Both the position numbers and the translations under genes were made by a program. 64,000 nucleotides of DNA from assembly GCA_947482825.1 (NCBI GenBank), contig CANKMT010000001.1:83588-147587 (forward strand), given 5' to 3'. The DNA is from Betaproteobacteria bacterium (GTDB lineage: Bacteria > Pseudomonadota > Gammaproteobacteria > Burkholderiales > SG8-39). The notes under the pieces were generated by a model. It was not told where the DNA came from and ran no database searches. It was given only the letters and a program-made list of their open reading frames with translations. Positions 45,248 to 54,272 of this stretch are shown here, one piece after another. The stretch's first letter is position 1. Each line of letters begins with the position of its first letter.

Positions 45248-46144
45248 TCAGAAGCTGTAGAGCCGCGCCGGATTGGCCGCGAGGATGGCGTTGCGCACCT
45301 CATCCTGCGGCACGGCGGCGTGGAGCAGGTCCAGCAACCCGCCTGCGTCCAGTTCGCGATGGGGAAGGAGCTGCGCGCCATCGACCTGGCTGCGCGAGTG
45401 GAACCCGATATTCGGCCAGTCCGTACCCCACACCAGCCGTTCGGGCGCGGCCTGGCAGAGCGCGCGCATGAACGGCAGCGCGTCGAAGAGCCGGCCGCTC
45501 TCGCGCGTGATCCGGTCCGCCCCGGAGAGCTTCGCCCAGACATGGCCGCAGGCGAGCAGCCGCAGCACGGCCTGGAATCCGGGTTGCGCAACGCCCTTCG
45601 CACCTTCGGGCAGGCCCATGTGGTCGAGCACGACGGGCACGGTGGCGCGCGCGAGCGCGTCCTCCACGCGCGCGAGCCCATCGGCATCGAGGAGGATCTG
45701 CAGGTGCCAGCCGAGGGGTCCGATCGCGTCGCCGTAGCGTGCGATCCATCCGGCTGCGTCGCCTGCGTAGCGGCTTCCCAGCGTGTGCAGGTTCAGCCGC
45801 GCACCGCGCACACCGGCCGCGTGCAACTCCTCGAGTGTGGCCCGGGATGCGCCCGGATCGATGACGGCCACGCCCCGCCCGCGCGTTCCAGCCTGCGCGA
45901 GCGCGTGGAGCATCGCCCGGTTGTCGTTTGCGTAACCGCTGGGCTGGACGAAGACGGTGCGTTCCAGGCCGACCCGGCTTTTCATCCGCTCGTGCGCATC
46001 GAGCGTCGCCTCGGCCACGTTGTAGGCGCGCTCGGCCGCGAGCGGGAAGCGCCCGAACGGGCCGAACACATGCATGTGGCAATCGGCTGCGCCCGGCGGC
46101 AATGCCCAGGACGGCGCGTGATGCGATCTTTCCGGTGGCTGCAT
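45248..46144 (-). CDS. Amidohydrolase 2 / PDC-lactonase-like TIM-barrel hydrolase
   Basis: A 298-residue metal-type hydrolase. ADCHMHVFGPFGRFPLA at the start is the HxH motif; later VVLDHMGLP, VWAKLSGADRI and WGTDWPN give the further His and Asp ligands. This is the COG3618-like family that includes 2-pyrone-4,6-dicarboxylate lactonase. Substrates are usually lactones from aromatic degradation. An alternative ATG at 46156 adds four residues. It diverges from the Bug receptor gene beginning at 46190, a pairing often seen for import and degradation of one compound. Confidence 0.87.
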   Translation of the reverse strand: MQPPERSHHAPSWALPPGAADCHMHVFGPFGRFPLAAERAYNVAEATLDAHERMKSRVGLERTVFVQPSGYANDNRAMLHALAQAGTRGRGVAVIDPGASRATLEELHAAGVRGARLNLHTLGSRYAGDAAGWIARYGDAIGPLGWHLQILLDADGLARVEDALARATVPVVLDHMGLPEGAKGVAQPGFQAVLRLLACGHVWAKLSGADRITRESGRLFDALPFMRALCQAAPERLVWGTDWPNIGFHSRSQVDGAQLLPHRELDAGGLLDLLHAAVPQDEVRNAILAANPARLYSF

Positions 46145-46189
46145 CCCCGATATCATAGTCAAACCAAGACAATCCAAGGGCGCAGTCGA

Positions 46190-47155
46190 ATGAGGACATT
46201 CCTGCAGTTGCTGGGCGCGGTGATCGCCATGGCCTTGTCGCACACGCCGGCGGCGCAAACCTATCCGAGCCAGCCGATCCGCATGATCGCGCCATTCCCC
46301 CCGGGCGGGAGCGTGGACATCGGCGCCCGGCTGATCGCCGAGCCCCTCGCAAGCGAACTGGGGGTCCGGGTCCTCATCGACAATCGCTCGGGCGCCTCGG
46401 GCAACATCGGTATGGAGGCTGCTGCACGCGCTGCGCCGGACGGCTACACGATCGTCCTGAACACGATCCCGCTGGCCGCAAACCAGAGCCTGTTCGACAA
46501 GCTCAGTTGGGATCCGATCCGGGATTTCGTGGCGATCGGCATGGTGGCGACTTCGCCGCATGTGCTCGTCGTCGCCCCGAAACTGCCGGTGTCGAATCTC
46601 GCGGACCTGGTGCGCCTGGCGCGCGCAAATCCCGGCAAGCTCAGTTACGCGTCGGCGGGGGTCGGTTCGACCTTCCATTTCTGCGGCGAGATGTTCAAGG
46701 ACGCCACCGGCACCTTCATCCTCCATGTGCCCTACCGCGGCGGCGGCCCCGCGCTCCTCGATACGCTCGCGGGGCAGGTGGATATGAGCTTTCCCGCCCT
46801 TGCCGCGGCAATCCCGCATGTGAAGGCCGGCACACTGCGCGCGCTCGGCGTGACCGGCACCACCCGGTCGGTGCAACTGCCGGACGTGCCGAGCCTCGCC
46901 GAGGCCGGCGTCAAGGATTTTCAGTTCACGCAATGGCTCGCGTTGCTCGCTCCGGTGGGAACGCCGCCCGCCGTGGTGGCCCGGCTAAACGTTGCGCTCA
47001 AGGCCGCGCTCAATTCGAAAGACGTGAAAGACAAGTTCCAGGCCCAGGCGTTCGAGTCATTCATCACCACGCCCGAGGAAGCCGGCCGGTTCGTGGCGGG
47101 CGAGACTCAGCGGTTGGCGAAACTCATCAAGGCGAAGGGAATCACCGCGAATTGA
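46190..47155 (+). CDS. Bug-family TTT solute-binding receptor
   Basis: A 321-residue receptor. The signal peptide (about 1-23, ending ...HTPAAQT) is followed by YPSQPIRMIAPFPPGGSVDI, SAGVGSTFHFCGEMFK and VPYRGGGPALLDTL. The stop codon is the first part of a long perfect hairpin (47153-47199). Its divergent neighbour is a lactonase-like hydrolase, so the ligand may be that enzyme's substrate or product. Confidence 0.93.
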   Translation: MRTFLQLLGAVIAMALSHTPAAQTYPSQPIRMIAPFPPGGSVDIGARLIAEPLASELGVRVLIDNRSGASGNIGMEAAARAAPDGYTIVLNTIPLAANQSLFDKLSWDPIRDFVAIGMVATSPHVLVVAPKLPVSNLADLVRLARANPGKLSYASAGVGSTFHFCGEMFKDATGTFILHVPYRGGGPALLDTLAGQVDMSFPALAAAIPHVKAGTLRALGVTGTTRSVQLPDVPSLAEAGVKDFQFTQWLALLAPVGTPPAVVARLNVALKAALNSKDVKDKFQAQAFESFITTPEEAGRFVAGETQRLAKLIKAKGITAN

Positions 47156-47199
47156 AACCATGAAATTCGAACATGAGATGTTGGAATTTCATGGTTTCA
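47153..47199. repeat. Long perfect hairpin starting in the Bug stop codon
   Basis: TGAAACCATGAAATTC and GAATTTCATGGTTTCA are exact 16-base reverse complements. The centre AACAT-GAG-ATGTT extends the stem by five pairs after one G-G mismatch. No T-run follows, so it is not a standard terminator, but it would strongly protect or end an mRNA. The 136-base gap 47156-47291 otherwise shows no gene. Confidence 0.8.
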
Positions 47200-47291
47200 G
47201 GTGCTGATGCTGAAGGGCGCCAAACGAGCGGGCGTCGAATTCAAGCGTGCGGACGCGCTGAAATCGGCCTAACGGCTCCATGTGGTTCGCC

Positions 47292-48329
47292 TCACTCCTT
47301 CAGCTTCACCGCAAACACCGGCACCGCCGCGCCCTTGCCCTTGAACTTCACCTCGCCCATCGGTTCCGTCGGCACGCGCCCGGCCAGGGCAGCCTGCGTG
47401 TCCGCATCCACGAGAATGCCGCGACCCGCCTCCTTGGTATGCGCCTCCAGCCGCGCGGCGAGGTTCACGGTGTCGCCGATGCAGGTGTAGGTGGCGCGGG
47501 TTTGGGTGCCCGTGTAGCCGGCAACGACCTCGCCTGAGGCGATCCCGATGCCGATGCGGATCGGCTGCTTGTCCGCGGCCACGCGCTCCAGGTTGAAGAG
47601 TTCGATCATCTCCACCATGTCGAGTGCCGCGCGCACGGCCGCAAGCGGCGGCTCGGCCACCGGCAGCGGCGCGCCGAAGATCGCCATCAACCCGTCGCCG
47701 ATCATCTGGTTGACCACGCCGCCCTGGCCGCTGATGGCCTCGAACATCAGGGTGTAATAGGTGTTCAGCAGTTCGATGGTTTCTTCCGGGGGCTGCGATT
47801 CGACGAGCGACGTAAAGCCGCGGATGTCGGAAAACATCACCGTGCAATGCACGCGCCGTCCGCCCAGGGCAAACCCCGATTGCTGCAGGTCCTCGGCGAC
47901 TTCGGAGGTGGCAAAGCGGCGGATCATTTCCTTCTGCTGGTAGCGCAGGCGCTTTTTTTCCAGAATCGAATTGATGCGCGCCTTGAGCAGCGCCGGGTTC
48001 ACGGGTTTGCGCAGGTAGTCGTCGGCGCCGAGGTCAAGGCAGCGCACCACGTGCGCCACGCGCTCGAGGGAGCTCGTCACGATGACCGGGAGGTCCTTTA
48101 ATTTCGTGTCGCCCATCATCTGCTCGAGCACCCCGAAGCCGTCGAGCTCGGGCATCTCCATGTCGAGCAGCATCAGGTCGAAGGTTTCCGCGCGCAGCAT
48201 CTCCAACGCGATGCGGCCGTTCTCCGCGCTCGCCACGCGATGGCCCTGCAGCTCCAGGCTGCGCGTGAGGAGCAGCCGGTTGACCTTGTTGTCGTCGGTC
48301 ACCAGCAGGCGGGCGCCGCGCTCAGCCAC
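47292..48329 (-). CDS. Receiver domain - class III adenylate/guanylate cyclase
   Basis: A 345-residue protein. A receiver domain (about 1-125) has LLVTDDN, the phosphorylated Asp in LMLLDMEMPELDG and LRKPV. A short coiled linker leads to a class III cyclase domain with VMFSDIRGFTSLVE (metal Asp), GDGLMAIFGAP and IGDTVNLAARLE. It makes cAMP or cGMP under phosphorelay control. GTG 48329 overlaps the Hpt stop and starts right at the receiver; a longer open frame upstream has no support. A cyclic-nucleotide-binding kinase at 58840 is a possible reader. Confidence 0.9.
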   Translation of the reverse strand: MAERGARLLVTDDNKVNRLLLTRSLELQGHRVASAENGRIALEMLRAETFDLMLLDMEMPELDGFGVLEQMMGDTKLKDLPVIVTSSLERVAHVVRCLDLGADDYLRKPVNPALLKARINSILEKKRLRYQQKEMIRRFATSEVAEDLQQSGFALGGRRVHCTVMFSDIRGFTSLVESQPPEETIELLNTYYTLMFEAISGQGGVVNQMIGDGLMAIFGAPLPVAEPPLAAVRAALDMVEMIELFNLERVAADKQPIRIGIGIASGEVVAGYTGTQTRATYTCIGDTVNLAARLEAHTKEAGRGILVDADTQAALAGRVPTEPMGEVKFKGKGAAVPVFAVKLKE

Positions 48330-48657
48330 GGCACAGTTCCTTGAGTGCGACGGCGGCGCGCTGGTATTCGGCATCGAGCGCATCCAGCGGCGCGCGCTCA
48401 GTGATCAGGCCGCCGAGTTCCAGGTCGCGTGCCAACTCTCCCAGCCGGGTGGCGCCGAAGGTGTGGCTGTTGGATTTCAACGAATGCGCCGCGCGGCGGA
48501 ACGCATCCGCGTTGCCCGCTGCCTGCGCGCTGCGCAACTCCGCAAGCATGACCGGGGTTTCCTCGAGAAAAGTGCCGACGAGTTCGGTGACGAATTCGGC
48601 GCCGGCGGCTTCCTGCAGCTCGGCGAAGGTGGATGGGTTGATGATGGGGTCGCTCAT
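48322..48657 (-). CDS. Hpt-domain phosphotransfer protein
   Basis: A 111-residue four-helix protein. AFRRAAHSLKSNSHTFGA contains the phospho-accepting His of Hpt domains. It lies between the hybrid kinase receiver end and the REC-cyclase, separated from the first by one base and overlapping the second by 8. It should carry phosphate from the kinase receivers to the cyclase receiver. Confidence 0.92.
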   Translation of the reverse strand: MSDPIINPSTFAELQEAAGAEFVTELVGTFLEETPVMLAELRSAQAAGNADAFRRAAHSLKSNSHTFGATRLGELARDLELGGLITERAPLDALDAEYQRAAVALKELCRG

Positions 48658-48658
48658 T

Positions 48659-49123
48659 TCAATCCTTGCGGGTCACGGCGTTGTTCAGTGCTTTGACGAA
48701 CTGGTCGACGCGGATGGGTTTGGTGACGTAGTCGTCCATGCCGGCGGCGAGGCACATCTCGCGGTCGCCCTGCATGGCGTTGGCGGTCATTGCGATGATG
48801 TGCGGGCGCGCGCCGGGGCCCTGCAGCGCGCAAATGCGGCGCGTGGCGTCCAGGCCGTCGAGCTCGGGCATCTGCACGTCCATCAGCACCACGTCGTAGA
48901 CTTGGCGCTGCACGGATTCCACCGCCTCAAGTCCGTTGGATGCGACATCGGCGCGGTAGCCGATCCGCTGGAGCAACCGGAGTGCGAGTTTCTGGTTCAC
49001 CACGTTGTCCTCGGCCAAGAGGATGCGCAGAGGATGCCGCTCGGCCATGCCGGGGTCGATCTGCGATTTTCCGGCCACCGGCGCCGCGGGCTTGGCGGCC
49101 TCGTCCTTTGCAAGCAGGCTCAA
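48659..49123 (-). CDS. Receiver domain, C-terminal part of the interrupted hybrid kinase
   Basis: A 154-residue receiver: LRILLAEDNVVNQKLAL, the phospho-Asp in VVLMDVQMPELDG, and YVTKPIRVDQF. It is in frame with the hybrid kinase: the TAG at 49142-49144 is followed by six sense codons and then this TTG start. It was therefore probably the second receiver of the same protein. It may be translated separately by restart at TTG 49123, but no ribosome site is clear. Confidence 0.8.
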   Translation of the reverse strand: MSLLAKDEAAKPAAPVAGKSQIDPGMAERHPLRILLAEDNVVNQKLALRLLQRIGYRADVASNGLEAVESVQRQVYDVVLMDVQMPELDGLDATRRICALQGPGARPHIIAMTANAMQGDREMCLAAGMDDYVTKPIRVDQFVKALNNAVTRKD

Positions 49124-49141
49124 CAGCGTGTCGAACAGGTG

Positions 49142-51352
49142 CTACTGGCGGATCGGCTTGGCGAGGTAGGCCTTGAACAAACCTTCGTTGTCGTCCGCCT
49201 CGCGCCTTCCCAGCGAACTGAACAGCACCAGCGGCAGGGCGGCGTTCTGCGTGTGAATTGCGCGTGCCAAATGCAGGCCGTCCATTTCGGGCATGTGCAT
49301 GTCGAGGATGGCGAGATCGAATTTTTCACCTTCCGTGAGCCAGCGCAGGGCTTCGGTGGGGAATTCGGTGTCTCGCGAGGCCATGCCCCACTTGGCTGAT
49401 TGCAGAGCCAGAATGCGTCGGTTGGTGGCGTTGTCGTCCACGATCAGCAGGCGCTTCTTCTGCAGTTCGGATTGCACGCCGATAAGGTCGCGCGCGCGCG
49501 TCGCCGGCAGTTGCGCGGTCTGCGCTTCGATCGTGAATAGGAACGTCGAACCCTTGCCCAGACCCTCGCTCACCACCCACATCGTGCCGCCCATCAGCTC
49601 GGCGAGTCTCTTACTGATCGCGAGGCCCAGGCCAGTGCCGCCGTACTTGCGGGTGGTGGAGGAATCGGCCTGGGAGAAGGACTGGAACAATCGACCCATG
49701 CCCTCGGGCGTGAGGCCGATGCCGGTGTCGCGCACCGCGAAGGTCAACTCCACTCGTTCTGCCGCGAGGGGTTTGGAGGTGACCGTCAACACCACTTCGC
49801 CCGCTTCGGTGAACTTGACCGAGTTGGCGAGCAGGTTGAGCAGGATCTGCCGCAGTCGCGTGAGGTCGCCGCTGATTGCCGTCGGCAGATCGCCTTCGAA
49901 CACATAGGCCGTGTCGAGGTGCTTTTCGGTCGCGCGCGAGCTGATGAGGTCGAGCGCCGACTCCACGCCGTCGCGCAGATCGAACGGGTGCATCTCGATG
50001 TCCATGCGCCCGGCTTCGATCTTGGAAAAGTCGAGGATGTCGTTGATGATCGTCAGCAGCGCATCGCCCGAATCGCGGATCGTGCCGGCAAAGTCGCGCT
50101 GCTCCTCGTTCAAGGGCGTATCGAGGAGCAGGCCGCTCATGCCGATCATTGCGTTCATCGGTGTGCGGATCTCGTGGCTCATCGTCGCGAGGAAGGCGCT
50201 CTTGGCCTCGTTGGCGGCCTCGGCGGCGGCGCGTGCTTCCTTGGATTCGTTGAACAGCCGCGCGTTCTGGATCGCGATCACCGCCTGGTCGGCGAAAGTC
50301 TTGAGCAACGCGAGTTGCTTGTCGCTGAACGCGCCGGTGTTCAAACGGCCCACCCAGAGCGCCCCAATGGCCTTGCCCTCCAAGTGCAGCGGTGCGAACG
50401 TGATCGAGCGGAATCCGATGATCGACGCGCCGCGCTTGACGCTGTCGGGGACGCCCTCGGGCGCATCCATGTCGGGAAACTGGATCGGCCGTCCTTCCAG
50501 AATACACATGCCGGACCCGGTGCTGCGGTCCAGTGGCAGGGGATAGATGGCGCGCATCTCCTGCTCGCTCGGGCCATGGTACGCAGCCAGATCGACCGAG
50601 CCGGCTTCATTCAACAGGTTCAGTCCCACCAGATGGCCTTCGAACAGGTGCCCGCATGCGGTCAGGATGGCCTCGAAGACCGGGCTCGTGTTGGCGATCG
50701 AACTGCTGATCGCGCCGAGTACCTCGGATGAGGCGCGTTGCTGGTCGAGTGCTTCCTTGGTTTCATTGAACAGCCGCACGTTCTCGATCGCGATCACCGC
50801 CTGGGCGGCAAAGGTCTGGACCAGTTCGGTCTGCTTGTCGGTCAGCTTGAATCCGGCTTCCGGGCGCGTGAGGATGATGGTCCCGATGCCCTGGCCTTCG
50901 CGGATCAACGGCACGAATACGCCGGACCGGAACCCGCCCGCGCGCCCCGCCGTCTGCGTAATGGCAGGGGCGCCGGGCGCCTCCGTGTCCAGTACCTCGA
51001 TGATGCGGCGCTCGGCGATCGCGCGGGACGATGGGTTGCATTCGGGATCGAAAGGCAGCGGATAGACGGCCTGTACCTTTTCGACATCGAGCTGCCTGTG
51101 CCCCCCTCCCGCAGTCGCACGCCACTGCACGAGATCGTTTTCCAGCATGGTGATCGTGGCGTTGCATGGGTCGAACAGTTGACTCGCACTTTGCACGATC
51201 GCATCGAGCACGGGCTGTACGTCGGTGGGAGAACTGCTGATGACCGAGAGGATGTCCGCCGTCGCCGTCTGCCGCTCGAGCGCTTCTTTCGTCTCGTTGA
51301 ACGACTGCACGTTCTGGACGGCGATCACCGCCTGGTCGGCAAACGTCTGCAA
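49142..51352 (-). CDS. Hybrid histidine kinase core (GAF-GAF-HisKA-HATPase-REC), part of interrupted gene
   Basis: A 736-residue frame. Two GAF domains come first, then HisKA with [16 protein letters not shown] (acceptor His), HATPase with [17 protein letters not shown] and [14 protein letters not shown], and a receiver with LLIVDDN and [14 protein letters not shown]. It ends at TAG 49142-49144, directly after KPIRQ, where family members normally continue with S-x-LFDTL, and that sequence does follow in frame. Upstream it is also in frame with the sensor part beyond TAG 51389-51391. The TTG 51352 start is only the first possible codon. Confidence 0.85.
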   Translation of the reverse strand: MQTFADQAVIAVQNVQSFNETKEALERQTATADILSVISSSPTDVQPVLDAIVQSASQLFDPCNATITMLENDLVQWRATAGGGHRQLDVEKVQAVYPLPFDPECNPSSRAIAERRIIEVLDTEAPGAPAITQTAGRAGGFRSGVFVPLIREGQGIGTIILTRPEAGFKLTDKQTELVQTFAAQAVIAIENVRLFNETKEALDQQRASSEVLGAISSSIANTSPVFEAILTACGHLFEGHLVGLNLLNEAGSVDLAAYHGPSEQEMRAIYPLPLDRSTGSGMCILEGRPIQFPDMDAPEGVPDSVKRGASIIGFRSITFAPLHLEGKAIGALWVGRLNTGAFSDKQLALLKTFADQAVIAIQNARLFNESKEARAAAEAANEAKSAFLATMSHEIRTPMNAMIGMSGLLLDTPLNEEQRDFAGTIRDSGDALLTIINDILDFSKIEAGRMDIEMHPFDLRDGVESALDLISSRATEKHLDTAYVFEGDLPTAISGDLTRLRQILLNLLANSVKFTEAGEVVLTVTSKPLAAERVELTFAVRDTGIGLTPEGMGRLFQSFSQADSSTTRKYGGTGLGLAISKRLAELMGGTMWVVSEGLGKGSTFLFTIEAQTAQLPATRARDLIGVQSELQKKRLLIVDDNATNRRILALQSAKWGMASRDTEFPTEALRWLTEGEKFDLAILDMHMPEMDGLHLARAIHTQNAALPLVLFSSLGRREADDNEGLFKAYLAKPIRQ

Positions 51353-51388
51353 CAGGGCGATCGACTTATCTGAATAAGGACCGGGCGC

Positions 51389-53830
51389 CTAACGGCCCAG
51401 CCCGATGACGCCGATGACCTGGCCGTTCTGGAGCATCGGGACGCCCAGCATGCTGCGCAGCCCCGCGCTGGCCACCGGACCGGTGAGCCGGTAATTCGGA
51501 TCGAGCCGGATATCGGGCACCTGTGCGGGGGCTGCATTGACGATCGCCCGCGCATTGACGGAGCCGTGCCCGGGCTTTACCGGGAAAGCGGCGCGCATCG
51601 CGGCCTCGGCCTCGGGTGACGCGCCCATGTAGCTCAGCATGTGCAGCCACTCGCCGTCAAAGCGCGTCGCCGAGCCGACCTGGGCGCCGCACAGCAGTCT
51701 GGCGCGTTCTGCAATGGCGTCGAACACCGGCTGAACGTCCGCGGGGGACTCGGCGATCACCTTGAGGATTTCCGCCGTCGCCGTCTGCCGTTCGAGCGCT
51801 TCCTTGGTCTCGTTGAACAAACGCACGTTCTCGATCGCGATCACGGCCTGGTCGGCGAAGGTCTCGAGGAGTTTGATGTGGTGATCGGCGAAAGGCCCCG
51901 CCTCGGGGCGGGTAACGGCAATCGTGCCGATCGCCGCGCCGTCGCGCATCAAAGGCACCCACAGAATGCTTCGATAGCCTCTGACGCGGGCCAGCGCCTT
52001 GGCATCCGGCAGCATAGCGGGATCGTTTTCGGTATCGCTGCGGAACTCGGATTTTCCGGAGCGCAGCACCCTTGCGATGCCCCGGACAGACGTGAGCGGC
52101 TGCGGGTAGTAGCTCGTCAGCGACCCGCTTCCTGCCGCGTCGGTCGAGTCCTGGGAGGCCAGGTGCACCATGTCGCCGATCACCCGCGTGACCGCCGAGG
52201 TGCGGCCACCGAGCAGGCGCAGGGCGCTTGCGGCGATCGCGTCGAACACGGGTTGCACGTCGGTTGGGGAGCCCGCGATGACCTTGAGGATCTCCGCGGT
52301 CGCGGTCTGGCGTTCCAACGCCTCCTTGGTCTCGTTGTACTGGCGCACGTTGCCGATCGCGATCACCGCCTGCGCCGCGAAGGTCTCGACGAGTTCGATT
52401 TGCTTGTCCGTGAATGGATCGACCTCGCTGCCGCGCGTGAGCGTGATCACGCCGACGACTTCGCCGTCCCTGAGCATCGGGACGCCAAGGTTGGTCCGGT
52501 ACGCGGCAACCGCCACCAGATCCGGCCGGTAGCCGGGCTCCGTACCGATGTCGTGCGTGTGAACCGTGCGCCGCTCGAGCAGCGCGCGGCCCGTCGTCGT
52601 GTCGCGCCCGGCTCGGATCGGATTTGCGCGCAGCGCTTTCTCCAGGTCGGAATTCGTGCCGTAGCCGGATAGCACGGCCAGCCGGTATTCGTCCTCCCGG
52701 TCCGGCAGGAACATGGCGCTTGTGGTGGCTTTGCTCAGGTGCATCGCGCTGTCGAGAAGCGACTGCAGCACCGTCTTCAGGTCGAAGGTCGAGCGGCTGA
52801 TCTCCCGCAGCACGTTGCTCGTCGCGGTCTGCTGTTCGAGCGCCTCCTTGGTTTCGGCGTTGGCGCGCCGCAATGCCTGCTCGGCTGACTTTCTCTGGCT
52901 AATGTTCCTCACGGCGCCGACGAGGCGCGTTGCGCGGCCTTTGGCATCGCGCACTGCGGTGCCGCGATCGTGCACCCAGCGATACTCGCCGCGCGCGTCG
53001 CGTGCCCGCATCTCGTGTTCGAGAATCGCCGTGCGTCCCTGGAAGTGGTCGACGACCGCCTGGCGGTAGGCCGGCGCGTCCTCCGGGTGGATGTGCGCAA
53101 CCCAGTCCGTGTTGCTGAGCGCGCCGGGAGAAAAACCCCAGAACTCGAGCGCGTTATCCGACAGGTACAGCTCACCGGTCACGACGTTCCAGTCGTAGAC
53201 GCCCTCGGTGGCCGCCCGCGTCGCGAGCGCATAGCGTTCCTCACTTTCCTTGAGCGCATTCTCGATGCGTTTCAATTCGGTGATGTCGCCGGTGGAGCCG
53301 ATGACCCGCACGGCGCGGCCGCGCCTATCGCGCACCGCAATGCCGTGCTGCCGCGCCCAGCGCCAGCTGCCATCGAGCGCCTGGAAGCGGTAGTCGCACT
53401 CAAAACGTTCCGTGCGCTGTTTCAAGTGATCCACGATCGCCGCGTCGTACGCGGGCAGGTCCTCTGGATGGATGCGCGCGCGCCAGTCCCCGGGCTTGCT
53501 GACCGCCTCGGGTGTCATCCCGGTCGCAGCTTGAACCCGCTCAGAGTAGAAGATCGTCCCCTTGGAGATGTTCCAGTCGTAGACGCCCTCGTTGATCGCT
53601 CGCATCGCGATCTCGTAGCGCTCCTCGCCTTCGCGCAGGCGCGCCTCCGCCGCGCGCAATGCCGCGGCGAGGCCGGTGGCGCCGGTCTTCTTGGTGAGCG
53701 CGGTCTTCTTCTTGACCGCGGTCTTTTTCCGGGCTGGGACTTTCTTCCGGACGACTGCCTTCTTCCGCACGACCGCCTTTTGCCTCGATTTCGGCTGCCC
53801 GCCCTTCTTCTTTGCCGGCTTCGCTACCAC
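51389..53830 (-). CDS. PAS-PAS-GAF sensor part of the interrupted hybrid kinase
   Basis: An 813-residue frame from GTG 53830. A Lys-rich, histone-H1-like N-terminus (about 1-45, repeats of RKKAVV/KKTA) is followed by two PAS/PAC domains (YDWNISKGTIFYSER... and YDWNVVTGELYLSDN...), a coiled segment and GAF domains (about 345 onward). The last GAF breaks off at TAG 51389-51391 just before its final helix, whose sequence continues in frame after the stop. It overlaps the small gene before it (GTGGTAG). Alone it has no kinase part. Confidence 0.85.
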   Translation of the reverse strand: MVAKPAKKKGGQPKSRQKAVVRKKAVVRKKVPARKKTAVKKKTALTKKTGATGLAAALRAAEARLREGEERYEIAMRAINEGVYDWNISKGTIFYSERVQAATGMTPEAVSKPGDWRARIHPEDLPAYDAAIVDHLKQRTERFECDYRFQALDGSWRWARQHGIAVRDRRGRAVRVIGSTGDITELKRIENALKESEERYALATRAATEGVYDWNVVTGELYLSDNALEFWGFSPGALSNTDWVAHIHPEDAPAYRQAVVDHFQGRTAILEHEMRARDARGEYRWVHDRGTAVRDAKGRATRLVGAVRNISQRKSAEQALRRANAETKEALEQQTATSNVLREISRSTFDLKTVLQSLLDSAMHLSKATTSAMFLPDREDEYRLAVLSGYGTNSDLEKALRANPIRAGRDTTTGRALLERRTVHTHDIGTEPGYRPDLVAVAAYRTNLGVPMLRDGEVVGVITLTRGSEVDPFTDKQIELVETFAAQAVIAIGNVRQYNETKEALERQTATAEILKVIAGSPTDVQPVFDAIAASALRLLGGRTSAVTRVIGDMVHLASQDSTDAAGSGSLTSYYPQPLTSVRGIARVLRSGKSEFRSDTENDPAMLPDAKALARVRGYRSILWVPLMRDGAAIGTIAVTRPEAGPFADHHIKLLETFADQAVIAIENVRLFNETKEALERQTATAEILKVIAESPADVQPVFDAIAERARLLCGAQVGSATRFDGEWLHMLSYMGASPEAEAAMRAAFPVKPGHGSVNARAIVNAAPAQVPDIRLDPNYRLTGPVASAGLRSMLGVPMLQNGQVIGVIGLGR

Positions 53831-54039
53831 GCGTCCGTCTCATTCGCGGAGACTTTCTCGAACAGCCGCTTGATCTGCGGATCAGCCACCTTCAGCATTT
53901 CCGGGTTGGACTGATACGCGAGCAGGATGAAAGCCCGATTCGCCTCGATTTCCTCCAGAAGGCGCAGGTTCTCCTCAGGTGTCAATTCAACTCTGCTCAT
54001 GTCATCCATCAGGGTGGCGAGGAGGTTGTACATGCTCAT
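53824..54039 (-). CDS. Small helical protein upstream of the kinase
   Basis: A 71-residue acidic protein ([21 protein letters not shown], then [21 protein letters not shown]). It is predicted all-helical and matches no family I know. ATG 54039 is chosen over 54180, whose extra part is Arg-rich and lacks support. The stop overlaps the GTG of the kinase, so it belongs to the same operon and may be a partner of the sensor. Confidence 0.6.
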   Translation of the reverse strand: MSMYNLLATLMDDMSRVELTPEENLRLLEEIEANRAFILLAYQSNPEMLKVADPQIKRLFEKVSANETDAW

Positions 54040-54112
54040 GGCCCCAGTGTACCCAGTCCGAACGCATGCAGGCCCCCTCCTTGAAAGTCGTCCAGCGCAC
54101 ACAGGGCGGCGA

Positions 54113-54195
54113 TATTCTCCAACATTTGTACGTGGAGATTCAATATCGGCGAGGGTTTCAAGGCAGTTCATATAGTACAAAAAGAATAATTCCCG
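54113..54195. repeat. Dispersed intergenic repeat, copy 2
   Basis: This is the second copy of the AT-rich intergenic sequence also found at 45159-45240, with the core CAAGGCAGTTCATATAGTAC. It lies in the 233-base gap upstream of glyA, about 80 bases before the glyA start. It could carry regulatory sites, but no clear -35/-10 pair is conserved in both copies. Confidence 0.5.
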
Positions 54196-54272
54196 CTGTC
54201 CGGCCAGGTCCCGGCCGTTTTCCGGGTGGGCGCGCTGGTAGAATTGAGGCTTCCACAGAGGCCTTTTTCATC

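Noticed and set aside
47200..47276. Short frame reading LMLKGAKRAGVEFKRADALKSA
   Set aside because: It has no start or homology that I recognise and is too short to support as a gene remnant.
54040..54272. Glycine riboswitch before glyA
   Set aside because: No paired glycine-aptamer-like blocks were seen; only the dispersed AT-rich repeat and a weak -10 are present.
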